From Pogona vitticeps (lineage: Eukaryota > Chordata > Lepidosauria > Squamata > Agamidae): 64,000 nucleotides of DNA. Below the pieces are notes generated by a model. The model made no database searches and was not told the DNA's origin. It saw only the letters and a list, made by a program, of their open reading frames with translations. The DNA lies in contig NC_135783.1 in assembly GCF_051106095.1 (NCBI RefSeq), positions 66,138,947 through 66,202,946 on the forward strand, read 5' to 3'. This document shows positions 1-9,556 of this stretch, piece after piece (the first letter of the stretch is position 1; every line of letters starts with the position of its first letter). A program made the translations under genes and the position numbers.

Positions 1-710
1 TGCAAAGTTGGAAGCACATAACAACTATGACATAAATCATAAGATGATCCCTTCTGGGTCAAACCAAAGGCCTATTTAGACTAGCACTCTGCTGACATGG
101 TTGGCTAGCCCATTGCCTTTGGGAAGCTCAGAGGCAGGACATGTGTTTACACACATGTAAACACATCTCACCCTCTTGCTTGTGTTCTTCAGCAGCTGAT
201 AAATGGAGACAATGCTCTCGCTGTTATGAGAAGTAATACATATTTATTTTAACAGAACACACTCATAGCCACATCCTCCTTTTATTTCTCCACTCCTCTT
301 CTAAAGCCATCCAAGGTAGCAGCCACTACTATTTTTTGCAGTACCAAATGTTACAACTTTACTATATGTTGTGTGGATTTCTGCCATGAATTTGCCACCA
401 TTCAGCTTCATTGAATGACCTTGGATTCCAGAATTACAAGAAGTTATTCTCTGTCCCTAACTTTCTCCACACTGTGCATAATTTTACATTCCTCTATCAG
501 GTCCCTTTTAGCCTCTTTTTCCATGAGCGAACAGTCTCATATTATGCATTCCTTCTTCAAACAAGACTTCCTCCAGATCCTTAATCATTTGGGTTGCTTT
601 TTTCTATACCTCTTTCAACCTTTATCTTTTTTAGGTGCTGTATAAGGGCAGTATTATACTGGCAGTTTTATTTTCTATTCTTTTTCTAATGATACCCAAC
701 ATAGGATTTG
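1..710. other. Non-coding sequence, nothing recognised
   Basis: AT-rich sequence without a protein-like frame or any repeat end I recognise. Short open frames here have no similarity to a known family and ordinary base composition. Probably intergenic or intronic single-copy DNA. Confidence 0.4.
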
Positions 711-732
711 CTCTCTCTCTCTCTCTCTCTCT
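711..732. repeat. (CT)11 microsatellite
   Basis: Pure dinucleotide run of 22 bp. It starts a small open frame of alternating Leu and Ser, which is an artefact of the repeat. Confidence 0.95.
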
Positions 733-1225
733 TACAACAGAGGTATCTTTTCATCATATATCGTCAGGGCTTGAAAAATTTTAGAATGTCTCACCAGTCA
801 GTCAAAAATTTCACCAGTCAGCATGATCGGACTATAGCCTTGCAATTTATATTTAAACTTAAATTTAAACTAGGCACTTTCTACATAACAATGCATACAA
901 ACCCAAAATAAATATACCCTCAGACTTGGGTTGCTTTATTACCTGTATGCCTGTGGGGGGTCATGAAGCTTGCATTTTGAATGTCTTTCTTTTGAATGTC
1001 TCTAGCAAAACTAAAACTGAAAGCAAAAGCACCTAGCCTCTTAAGGAGTCAAGTCATTCAGCTGAAATTGGGAGCAGGGAATCTCCATACTGTATTCTCC
1101 AGCATGGGACTACTCTACATTCTCCTTCAGAGCTATATATCTATGTACTGCTCAAACTCTCTTCTCGCAAGAAGAGGGCTGTTTTTCCTTTTGCAGTGGG
1201 AAGGGGGAGGGGAAGACTGCAGGAT

Positions 1226-1228
<3 letters not shown>
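733..1228. other. Non-coding sequence, nothing recognised
   Basis: No gene or repeat family recognised. The last 60 bp become purine-rich as they approach the AG repeat. Confidence 0.35.

Positions 1229-1258
<30 letters not shown>
1229..1258. repeat. (AG)15 microsatellite
   Basis: Pure AG run of 30 bp followed by a further purine-rich, G-rich stretch to about 1300. Open frames on both strands through it (Arg-Glu and Ser-Leu runs) come from the repeat. Confidence 0.95.
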
Positions 1259-1262
<4 letters not shown>

Positions 1263-2400
1263 ACTGAGGGTAAGGAGGTAAGGAGGGAGGGACGAGGGAC
1301 CTGTGGCTCATCAAGCAGCGTTTTTTCACTCATCACAGAAGAGTGGACAAGTGGATTTTTCAAGCCCTGTATATCATTTATGTTTAAAGCTGACCAAAAC
1401 ATATAGAAAGCCAAAGGTCCCCTACTCCTAGAACATATAATGGTACCCTGCATATCAACAGCACACACTCTACAACCTTCTCCCCAGACTTTAGGAAGAA
1501 ATTGTTTAACAAGGGTTACAACTATATAAAGTGACTCACAGCCCCCAGTCATGTTTTGCAACCCTCTTGGGGGTCAGGACACTTAGGTTGGGAAACTTTG
1601 TTCTAGAATTATTATTCTTTTAAATGTATTCTACGTTTTGGCAGCACATATTGTTTTGTGTTGCTTCTTTATTGTCCAATGGCAAGTCCATTACACTGCA
1701 TATCCTTGGAAATTTCTTGTACAAGACAGAAAGATAATTTCCTTTTCTAGCCTCATATTTTTATGGAGCCTCAAAGCAGCCAATCTTCCCAATGGGTCAG
1801 GAAGATGCTTTTCATGCTAGTATGATTCTGAACCACCAATTAGATACAGTATATTGGGATCAATTTCCACTGGAAGATATGTACATAATTTAGGACATAG
1901 ATTGTCCATAATGAATGGAAGATGTGATGAAGAGAAAATCACCCTAAAATTATCACTCTAGTTTACAGTGACATCCTGCCATTAATCAATTATTCACATT
2001 ATTATGCTGTTGCTGATTGATCAGATGAAGTTAACATTGAAACACCAGAAAGAGTTTATCAAAAGGTTTGCCCTATAACCTCTGAATTTTGAGCAATGAA
2101 TCATTAGTATAATTACATGAGCAGGAGCATCAAAGGATGACTGGAAAAGAGCATGACCAGATTAAAGCAGAAGACAGATTTTGCTTTTGTTTCTTTACAA
2201 TTGTTTCTCTCCTATTGCTATTGTAATTGTATTTGTTATTGTTACTATTGTTAGCAGGGTTCCTAGGTTTTAGTTTTAACCCAGGCATGTCTGTATTATT
2301 TTCTTGCTGATATTGTTTAAAATATAATTCAATGGCATATGTAGAAAAACATAAATGCACATGTTGGGCTAAGTTTAATTAATCCAATTTTGTGTGATAG
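1259..2400. other. Mostly unrecognised sequence with a hAT-like end remnant
   Basis: Around 1553-1602 the sequence reads as a run of GGGGTCAGGAC, then CTTAGGTTGGGAA, close to the inner and terminal part of common vertebrate hAT elements whose ends read CAGTGGTTCCCAACC. No partner end is visible, so this is only a possible remnant. The rest, to 2400, shows nothing I recognise. Confidence 0.25.
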
Positions 2401-2466
2401 GGCTTGCATTGTTATTACCACCTCTGGACGCATCTGAAGCTCCAGTAAATCAGGGCTTACTCTTTC

Positions 2467-2664
2467 GTGGTATACATGGGGCTGACCATGAAAGGTTTGA
2501 TGAAACTACTGCTCATGCAAAATAATAATGAGAATTTAGGGGGCCATAGCCTATACTTCCTGGAAGATGGACTACTGGCAAATGATGGGTTGCACCTCAC
2601 ACAGACTCAGAAGAATGTGTTTGGCCATGGCATGAAGAACTTCATCAGGAGGGCTTTAAATTGA
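2467..2664 (+). pseudogene. Possible LINE ORF1 remnant with esterase-like C-terminal block
   Basis: A 65-residue frame ends in a block with NDGLHLTQTQKNVFGHGMK followed by FIRRALN and a stop. An Asp-Gly-x-His-Leu-Thr block near the end resembles the catalytic Asp-x-x-His block of SGNH esterase domains, which are known in ORF1 of CR1-group LINEs. The upstream part of such a domain (GDSL block) is not visible, so the copy is truncated. It could also be a decayed fragment of another transposon protein. No intact gene is suggested. The assignment to the CR1 group is inference. Confidence 0.35.
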
Positions 2665-3001
2665 ATTGTAAGGGGGAGGGAGGTGCCTCTTCCAACTCCA
2701 TTATTCTAGGATTTTATAAAATCTCACTAGTTCAGGAGGAAATCTTGGTGAGAAGTGTTGGCATGATGAGATTTGTGGAAAGTATTCTTCACAGCCTTAG
2801 TGCAAAATGCCAGGGACAATTTCTTTGGATTCCAGGTACAAACTGGGCCCAGGACATCTGCAGGATGGCTCCTTTTCTATTATATATTCCACCATCTAGA
2901 TCAGCTAGATTACTAGATTCTTGATATTGTAATCTCCAGAAAGTGGTTGGATTGGCTACTTTCTCATACTGTAAAGCAAGTTCTGCATCAGACCTTTAAA
3001 A
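2665..3001. other. Unrecognised sequence up to the hAT target site
   Basis: It continues from the LINE-like remnant without recognised domains. Its last 8 bp (2994-3001, CTTTAAAA) are the left target duplication of the next element. Confidence 0.3.
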
Positions 3002-3646
3002 CAGAGATGGACCTGGAACTGAAAAATAATGGTTCATGATTTGTGGTTAACAATGAACCACAATCTGCTACGAACCAACCAGAAAACCAAACCAGTTTGT
3101 AATTCATTTTTTAGTTCATACCTGTTCCTTTCATGCCACTACCGCTGCCGTGCTGCCACCGTTGTCAGCATCACAACACTGCCACTGCTATCATGCCACT
3201 GCTGTCTCCCAAGGTGCCATGCACAGCAGCAGCGCCAAGGTTCCTTTCAGGGAAGCCAGTCACTGCCTCTGCACATATGCCTGACCCCCAACTGACTGCC
3301 CTGCTCAGCTGGGAGATGGGTGAATGCACAGAGACAGCAACTGATTTCTCAGCAAGGAGCCCAGGCACTGCCTCTGTGCATGGCACCCAGACAATTAGGC
3401 ACCAGTGGAGGCGGCAGTGGTGGCAGTGGCAGCAGCGGCAGCAGAAGGTAGGCCGGGCAATTGGACCAATGGAAGGAGGGGCATCCTATTTTGCTGAAGT
3501 AAAATGAAGCAATAAGGTGGGGGGAAAATCAGCATTTTGTTTGCTTTTGGTAAAACAAAATCACCCATCCAGGTCATGAACCAAACCATGAACCAGCCCG
3601 GTTTATCACTTTTTCTGCTTCTTAGTTCAGTTTGTGCCCATCTCTA
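3002..3646. mobile_element. hAT-type non-autonomous DNA transposon, 645 bp
   Basis: The left end reads CAGAGATGGACCTGGAACTG. The reverse complement of the right end reads TAGAGATGGGCACAAACTG, giving imperfect terminal inverted repeats. The flanks are CTTTAAAA (2994-3001) and ATTTAAAA (3647-3654), a 7/8 match, as expected for the 8-bp target duplication of hAT transposons. The interior has no transposase. It is a GC-richer stretch (about 3130-3480) dominated by TGCC/CAG-like trinucleotide motifs, with a roughly inverted pair of such blocks near 3135 and 3410. Open frames of 124 and 71 codons there are by-products of that composition. A 252-bp relative lies at 56653-56904. The family name is inferred from ends and duplication length. 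Confidence 0.8.
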
Positions 3647-3654
3647 ATTTAAAA

Positions 3655-3959
3655 CATTTTGTTGGTCTTCAGTTTTCATGCTGTTCTGAAAAGCTGTTGT
3701 ATGGGTTTGGGCTTTCTTTTTTATTCCATTTGTTTTGCTCTGATGATCTTTGTGTTTCATGGCTTTCTGAGTTGTTTTATTTTTATTGTGCATTGCCTCT
3801 AGCACGTGCCAGATCAAGAATGCAATTTGTTAAAGAAATATATAAATAAACAATACTGTGCTGAATAAAGTAGTCTTGGAAATATAAATTTCTGAGTGAC
3901 TCTTGCTTCCCAGCAGCCCTCCCTCCCTCCGTCCCTTCCTTCTTTTGAACATTTATAGT
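3655..3959. other. AT-rich sequence, possibly an old LINE tail
   Basis: It contains a run ending in TATATAAATAAACAATA near 3838, which looks like the AT-rich end of an L2-like LINE. I cannot anchor it to coding sequence. Confidence 0.25.
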
Positions 3960-4380
3960 CTGGCCCATATAACACGATCTCAATTTGGGTTACAAAGCTG
4001 TATAAATCAATTTAAGAACATAAGATATTTGAAAGGATTTAAAATCAAACAGCAAAAAATTGAAACATTCAAATATTAAAAACATCAAACAGATTGAACT
4101 AAAACCTATGTAGGGAATGATCTTCAACCCCCAAAGGCACTAATAATGAAATGTCTTGACTTGGCACCAAAATGATGCCAATGTCAGCACCAATGGGGCC
4201 TCCAAGGGGAGAGCATTCCACGGTAGAAAAAGCCTTCCCCCATGTCTCCACACAATGAACTGTTCTTTGTGGTAGGACACAGAGGAGGGTTTCCTCAGCA
4301 GATCTTAGTGACCGTGCAGGTTTATATAGAGAGAGGTGCTCCTTCAAATATCTTATGAGAGGAAGTGGCATTCATTTGTG
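3960..4380 (-). mobile_element. L2/CR1-group LINE 3' end (5'-truncated)
   Basis: On the minus strand, a frame covering 4371-4099 contains RSLRSAEETLLCVLPQRTV followed by ETWGKAFSTVECSPLGGP. This matches the end of the reverse transcriptase ORF in L2/CR1-group LINEs, usually of the form (Arg)AFSvaAPrLWNsLP. It is followed leftward by AT-rich 3' untranslated sequence. The copy keeps only about the last 90 codons and has diverged: the usual LWN block is lost. It is an old, dead insertion. Confidence 0.6.
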
Positions 4381-5349
<969 letters not shown>

Positions 5350-5523
5350 GATGTCAAGTTGGAACCAAGGATAACAATCCTAATAGGGCTTTCACGGTAA
5401 GTGAAATGTTTAAGGGGTGGTTTAAACACTTCCACACTCCCAGTGAATTTCCCAGCAGGGATTTGAACCTTAGTCTCCTGAGGCCTAGTCCATCACTCTA
5501 TCCGTTACTCCACGCTGTGGTAG
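5350..5523 (-). mobile_element. tRNA-derived SINE
   Basis: Read on the minus strand, the right-hand part is a tRNA-like head: GTAACGGATAGAGTGATGGA resembles an A box, and GGTTCAAATCCCT resembles a B box. The body and tail follow leftward, with AACCCCTT-type and CCTATTAGG-type blocks and a tail near GACATCACGT. This is a common lizard SINE plan, transcribed by RNA polymerase III through the internal A and B boxes. The tRNA-like part is not a tRNA gene, since the cloverleaf is not intact and the body continues. A related fragment lies at 13412-13505. Confidence 0.65.
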
Positions 5524-7087
5524 ACCTCTGTTTTTAACTTCCTAGGACCAGCCCAGCTGGGGATGGGACATGATTCCACTATTATTTAAGACACGTCCTC
5601 TGCTCCCCCCCCTTTCCAACAGCTATTTGTTGAAGACATTTTCACCACTCTTGAACTTGAATTTCAGTTAGAATATAGGAGGAATCTAATAACATTGTCT
5701 CCATCTTTTCTATACAACAATTTCTTCTGTTCACAGAACAGATCAAGATGCACCAGCACACAAAACACTTACCTTTGTTATTCTAGGACAGATTAGATAC
5801 CCTCCCCACTTTACAACTGCATTGTTGCAAGGAGCCTGACAGCATATTTGCCCTGCCTGGAATGATCCTTCTTTCTGTCTTGTATGGAGAGCATGAACTT
5901 CCACAAAAGACATCATTTGCACCTCAATGGCTGGCTGCAGATAATACTAGTTTATATACAGTATATTTTCAACTCACTAACATGTGTACATTGCCCGTTA
6001 TCCATCTGTGAAAGTATTTGAGAGTACAACAAGAGACCTGGGAAGCAATACAGAGACACCATTAAGATCATAGGAATTGAGAACTTCCAGTGAAGACACA
6101 GCGAGGGGGAGGTGGAATCTGGTTAATAGGATGCTGGCAGAAATATATTTATACCATAGCATGTAATCAGATACACTTGCTTAATGCCATTTCAGAGCCT
6201 AGGGAATGAAGGAGAATTACATTTCAATTTATCTTCTAGACAATTTTGCCCATATTCATAAATGTCTTCATATTGAGGATATAAAGACCATGAAAATTCA
6301 TAACATGAGGAGAATAGGAATTGGCAGATTTGTCCACCAGGCTGAAGATGTTGAATCCTTAACTATTAAAAGTATGGCTTTGAATCCTCATGTATTTATA
6401 CATAGGGGGGACTTGCCAACCCCCTTTTTTTCTTTTACATCATTACGGCAGGGAAATATATCCATGCTGGGAATAGCTATACTCATTGAATTTGTCTGGT
6501 ACAGATGGAGGAATATTTTAATCCATATTTCAATCCAGTTCATATTTAGAAGAATAATCTTTGCAGAGTTCTTCATATTATGTACCAAGGGAGGGGGGCA
6601 CAAACCCAGACTCTTGGGGATTAAATTGAAACTAATGTATTCCTCCATCCATTGAAGTAGTGGCCAGAGTCCTATTGGTTATTTACACCACCATAAGTGC
6701 AGTGGCATAACTTGTTGCAATGGATTGCTGCTAGTTAATGAGTTGCCACTTGTATGCCTTACTGTGCGTCAAGTCACACAACTGGCATACAATAAGGAAT
6801 ATTAGCAGTGACTCCCTAGCAAGTGACAATATAATGTTCATGTCTGTTTCAGGTCTAAACTTCTTTTCAGCTCTCAGGGTGATTAAAGTTGGGAGGTTAC
6901 TTGAGAAGAAGTCTCATTGAATTTCATGGGGCTGAATTTTGAATAGGTGCATATAACCCAACCCTCTGCTATAATGATAGTTTCCACTGAAATTAACATG
7001 GACTCAGTACTATAAGCACAGTCGCTTTTCTTCCAAGACCTGACAACAGAAAACCATAGGTTTGCAACTTAATTGGTATATTAATCA
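5524..7087. other. Mostly unrecognised sequence with two faint repeat remnants
   Basis: At 6662 the block GGCCAGAGTCCTATTGG matches the terminal motif of a MITE family seen elsewhere in the window (19372-19592), but no second end is visible. Around 6908-6935, GAAGTCTCATTGAATTTCATGGGG resembles a widespread amniote repeat with AAGTCCCATTGAATTCAATGG. A 149-codon open frame at 6206-6655 has no recognisable similarity and is probably chance. Confidence 0.3.
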
Positions 7088-7228
7088 ATTAACACTTTAG
7101 TTGATTAATTGATGGGGCCAATTTTAATTGGTGAGGGCAAATTTTAATCAGTGGAACTGACAGTCAGGGATACTCCAAACTGATAGAGGCCAATTATAAT
7201 TGGAAAGGGTCAGTTTTAATCGGTAAGG
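7088..7228. repeat. AT-rich dyad plus diverged 72-bp direct repeat
   Basis: An imperfect palindrome built on TTAATCAATTAA and TTAGTTGATTAA lies at about 7080-7112. It is followed by two diverged copies of a unit of about 40 bp, GGCCAATTWTAATTGG then CAGTTTTAATCRGT-like. They start at 7116 and 7188 and so lie 72 bp apart. I do not recognise the family. It may be a decayed MITE or a local duplication. Confidence 0.45.
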
Positions 7229-7696
7229 CTATGCTAAAATTTTGAAGCTGTTCTCTTTTTTGAATTTAGTATTTTCCTGAAATAAGAAATGAAACAGAAA
7301 ATATAATGAGCTTTTGTTCAGATAACAGGCAAGGGTCTTTGTTTATTGCACTATGAATTCTCACTCTTACAGTACTTCCGTATATCAAAGAACTGATTAT
7401 ATTGTTATACAGGTAATATGCGGCTGTATCTAAATGTAAGTGGTTCACTGGAGAGGGGAGCCAAAGTCTTTAAAAAATAGTTTTATCTATTTGGGATTGC
7501 TTTTAGGCTCCCTTTCAGGGCGCACCTGGTAGAAATGTTTCATTGGTGCGGAATCCAGAAATTATCTGTACACAGTACAGTAGTGAACCAACTGAATGGA
7601 CTACTGGATAAACTACAAGTTAATTACATGCATGGTTTCCTCTTGTCTCTAAGGGTGTGATCACATGGGCATATACCTTGTATTTTGGACTACTTC
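7229..7696. other. Unrecognised sequence up to the LTR target site
   Basis: No coding or repeat signal was recognised. Confidence 0.3.
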
Positions 7697-7701
7697 TGGA
7701 G

Positions 7702-8534
7702 TGTTGCGGTCCAAGCTATTTGTGGGCCTATAGCTAAGCCGGCCCGGTACCTCCCCCAGACAATAAACACACTGCACACTTTAAACTGGAATTAAAAGGC
7801 CACAACTTTATTAATTGAATTCCAGCCACGGTTCCCCTGGTTAAGCACTGGGGTCAGATCCGGTTCCATTGGGAGGCCCAAGTGGGTCACTGATGCAGCC
7901 ACCACTTCCCAGACCTCTCCGGTGACCTGGGGTGAGAGTTCCTTTGAGACCACGCAGGCATATGCCACTCTGTGGCTCCCTGTCACCCAAGGTTAAGGCA
8001 AAGCCCTGCCCCCTCCCAAGCTGGGGCTGCTCTGGTCCTTGCCTCTACCCCCCCCAAAGGGAGGGGGTTCAGCAACAGCAGCGGACAGGACCTCACCTGC
8101 CCTCTATCATCCTTTCAGATCCATCTCCAATGTTCCCAAATCACCAGCAAAGCTGTGGCATGGATACAAACTGAGTTGCAATAACAAACCACACATCTAA
8201 TGTAAACCGTTCTTAACTCTTTAATTGTACCAAGCACTGGGTGGGTGGAGAAAGTGAATGCTGCCGAGGCCTCCACAACTCTGTCCCAGGAGTGTCCCAC
8301 ATTTATTTGCGGGGGTTGCAGTTGGTCCCGCCCCAGTTGTGCCATCCAATCCCTGGCTGCCAGCGCAATCCTTAACCCCTGCCGTCATTCTCCCAGGCTC
8401 CCTCACAGCCTGCCATGTGGGTGCCACCATTACGGAGCTGCAGGGGAGCTTGGGAGGCAGGGCTATCACTCTGGGCACAACGTAGGACCCAGGTGAGTCT
8501 GGGTCTTTCTTTCCTAGTAATCACATAACGTACA
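7702..8534 (-). mobile_element. Solo LTR of an LTR retroelement, family unknown
   Basis: An 833-bp block, GC-richer than its surroundings, begins TGTTGCGG and ends ACGTACA, so both strands start TG and end CA. It is flanked by the identical 5-mer TGGAG at 7697-7701 and 8535-8539. TG/CA ends with a 5-bp target duplication define an LTR insertion. The minus-strand sense is suggested by polyadenylation-like AATAAA in the part that would be R/U5 (near 7808). There is no internal region, so it is a solo LTR, the usual product of recombination between the two LTRs. Open frames inside it are not gene remnants I recognise. The 5-bp duplication fits Gypsy-like elements or some endogenous retrovirus classes; I cannot choose. 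Confidence 0.65.
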
Positions 8535-8539
8535 TGGAG

Positions 8540-8862
8540 TAACACACCAGCCTGAACTCAATATGTATTTAAGCTGGGCCTTTTTGGTCCAGGAGTAGGG
8601 CTACTACTTCTGGAGGCTGGATTGGAGCGAGTATCCAACTGACAGAAGGGTCACTTTGAAAGAGATCACTCTTGGCAAAGCAACCCTTTTTAGTATGATC
8701 AGACATGCACCTCTGCAGCCATCTGATTGCACCCTTAAAAAGAGTTGCAGGGCCATCTGAGCAAGGGTTTTGTCATGACAGAGAGGAACCATTTCCAGCC
8801 TACACCAGGGACCTCAAATGCCCCCTTCTCTGCTATTTGGTAGCGGTAGCAAACTATTCTTT
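8540..8862. other. Unrecognised sequence
   Basis: No recognised feature. It forms the left flank of the BovB insertion that follows. Confidence 0.3.
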
Positions 8863-8877
8863 GTGTGAGTTTTTTAA

Positions 8878-8962
8878 AAAATCATTTCATCCAGGTATTA
8901 CCAGAGATAATGCTAACATGCGATTAGCATTATCTCTGGTAATACCTGGATGAAATGATTTT
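8878..8962. repeat. Perfect 39-bp inverted repeat at a LINE 5' junction
   Basis: Arms 8878-8916 and 8924-8962 are exact reverse complements around a 7-bp loop, CATGCGA. With slipped A/T runs the pairing extends to about 8863 and 8974. The left arm is host flank plus target site plus the first bases of the BovB insert. The right arm is an inverted copy of the same. Confidence 0.95.
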
Positions 8963-9541
8963 AAAAACTAACAGGCTAACATGCGCTGGATTATGGAGAA
9001 AGCCACAGCGTTCCAGAAAAACATCTACTTTTGCATCATTGACTATGCAAAAGCCTTTGACTGTGTGGACCACAGAAAACTATGGCAGGTTCTTAAAGAA
9101 ATGGGAGTGCCTGACCACCTTATCTACCTCCTGAGAAACCTATACGTGGGACAGGAAGCAACAGTTAGAACTGGCTATGGAACAACTGATTGGTTCAAAA
9201 TTGGGAAAGGAGTACGACTGCAAAGAAAATAAATGCATCCATTCTGAAGGAAATCAACCCTGAGTGCTCACTGGAAGGACAGATCCTGAAGCTGAGGCTC
9301 AAATACTTTGGCCATCTCATGAGAAGAGAAGTCTCCCTGTAAGAGACCCTGATGTTGGGAAAGTGTGAAGGCAAGAGGAGAAGGGGACGACAGAGGACGA
9401 GATGGTTGGACAGTGTCATCGAAGGTACCAACATGAATTTGACCCAACTCCGGGAACCAGTCGAAGACAGGAGGGCATGTCATGCTCTGGTCCATGGGGT
9501 CACAAAGAGTCGGACATGACTTAACGACTAAACAACAACAA
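8912..9541 (+). mobile_element. BovB (RTE) LINE, 5'-truncated, internally deleted
   Basis: The translation after 8981 reads MRWIMEKATAFQKNIYFC, then YAKAFDCVDHRKLWQVLKEM and GTTDWFKIGKGVR, the reverse transcriptase palm region of BovB. It then jumps to sequence encoding the ORF end (ILKEINPECSLEGQILKLR) and a 3' tail with AGAGTCGGACATGACTTAAC and an ACAACAACAA end. A 15-bp target duplication, ATTACCAGAGATAAT, lies at 8897-8911 and 9542-9556. The first 11 bp, GCTAACATGCG, occur twice (8912 and 8975), separated by a 52-bp inverted copy of the flank. About 550 bp including the YADD catalytic motif are missing relative to the copy at 52250-53857. It is non-functional. Confidence 0.85.
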
Positions 9542-9556
9542 ATTACCAGAGATAAT

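Noticed and set aside
3133-3507. 124-codon frame with low-complexity Pro/Cys/Gln stretches
   Set aside because: Lies wholly inside the hAT element at 3002-3646 and is explained by its trinucleotide-rich filler.
5447-5523. tRNA gene
   Set aside because: A- and B-box-like motifs are present but the stem pairing is lost and the sequence continues into a SINE body.
6206-6655. 149-codon open frame
   Set aside because: No recognisable domain, AT-rich codons typical of chance frames in this window, overlapped by an 86-codon antisense frame, and no splice or promoter context.
8878-8962. MicroRNA precursor hairpin
   Set aside because: Perfect pairing over 39 bp is better explained by the fold-back at the BovB junction; real precursors usually contain mismatches and bulges.
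9199-9240. Spliced BovB copy as the cause of the internal deletion
   Set aside because: The junctions lack a GT..AG pair, one shows GAC microhomology, and the two deletions use different right ends.
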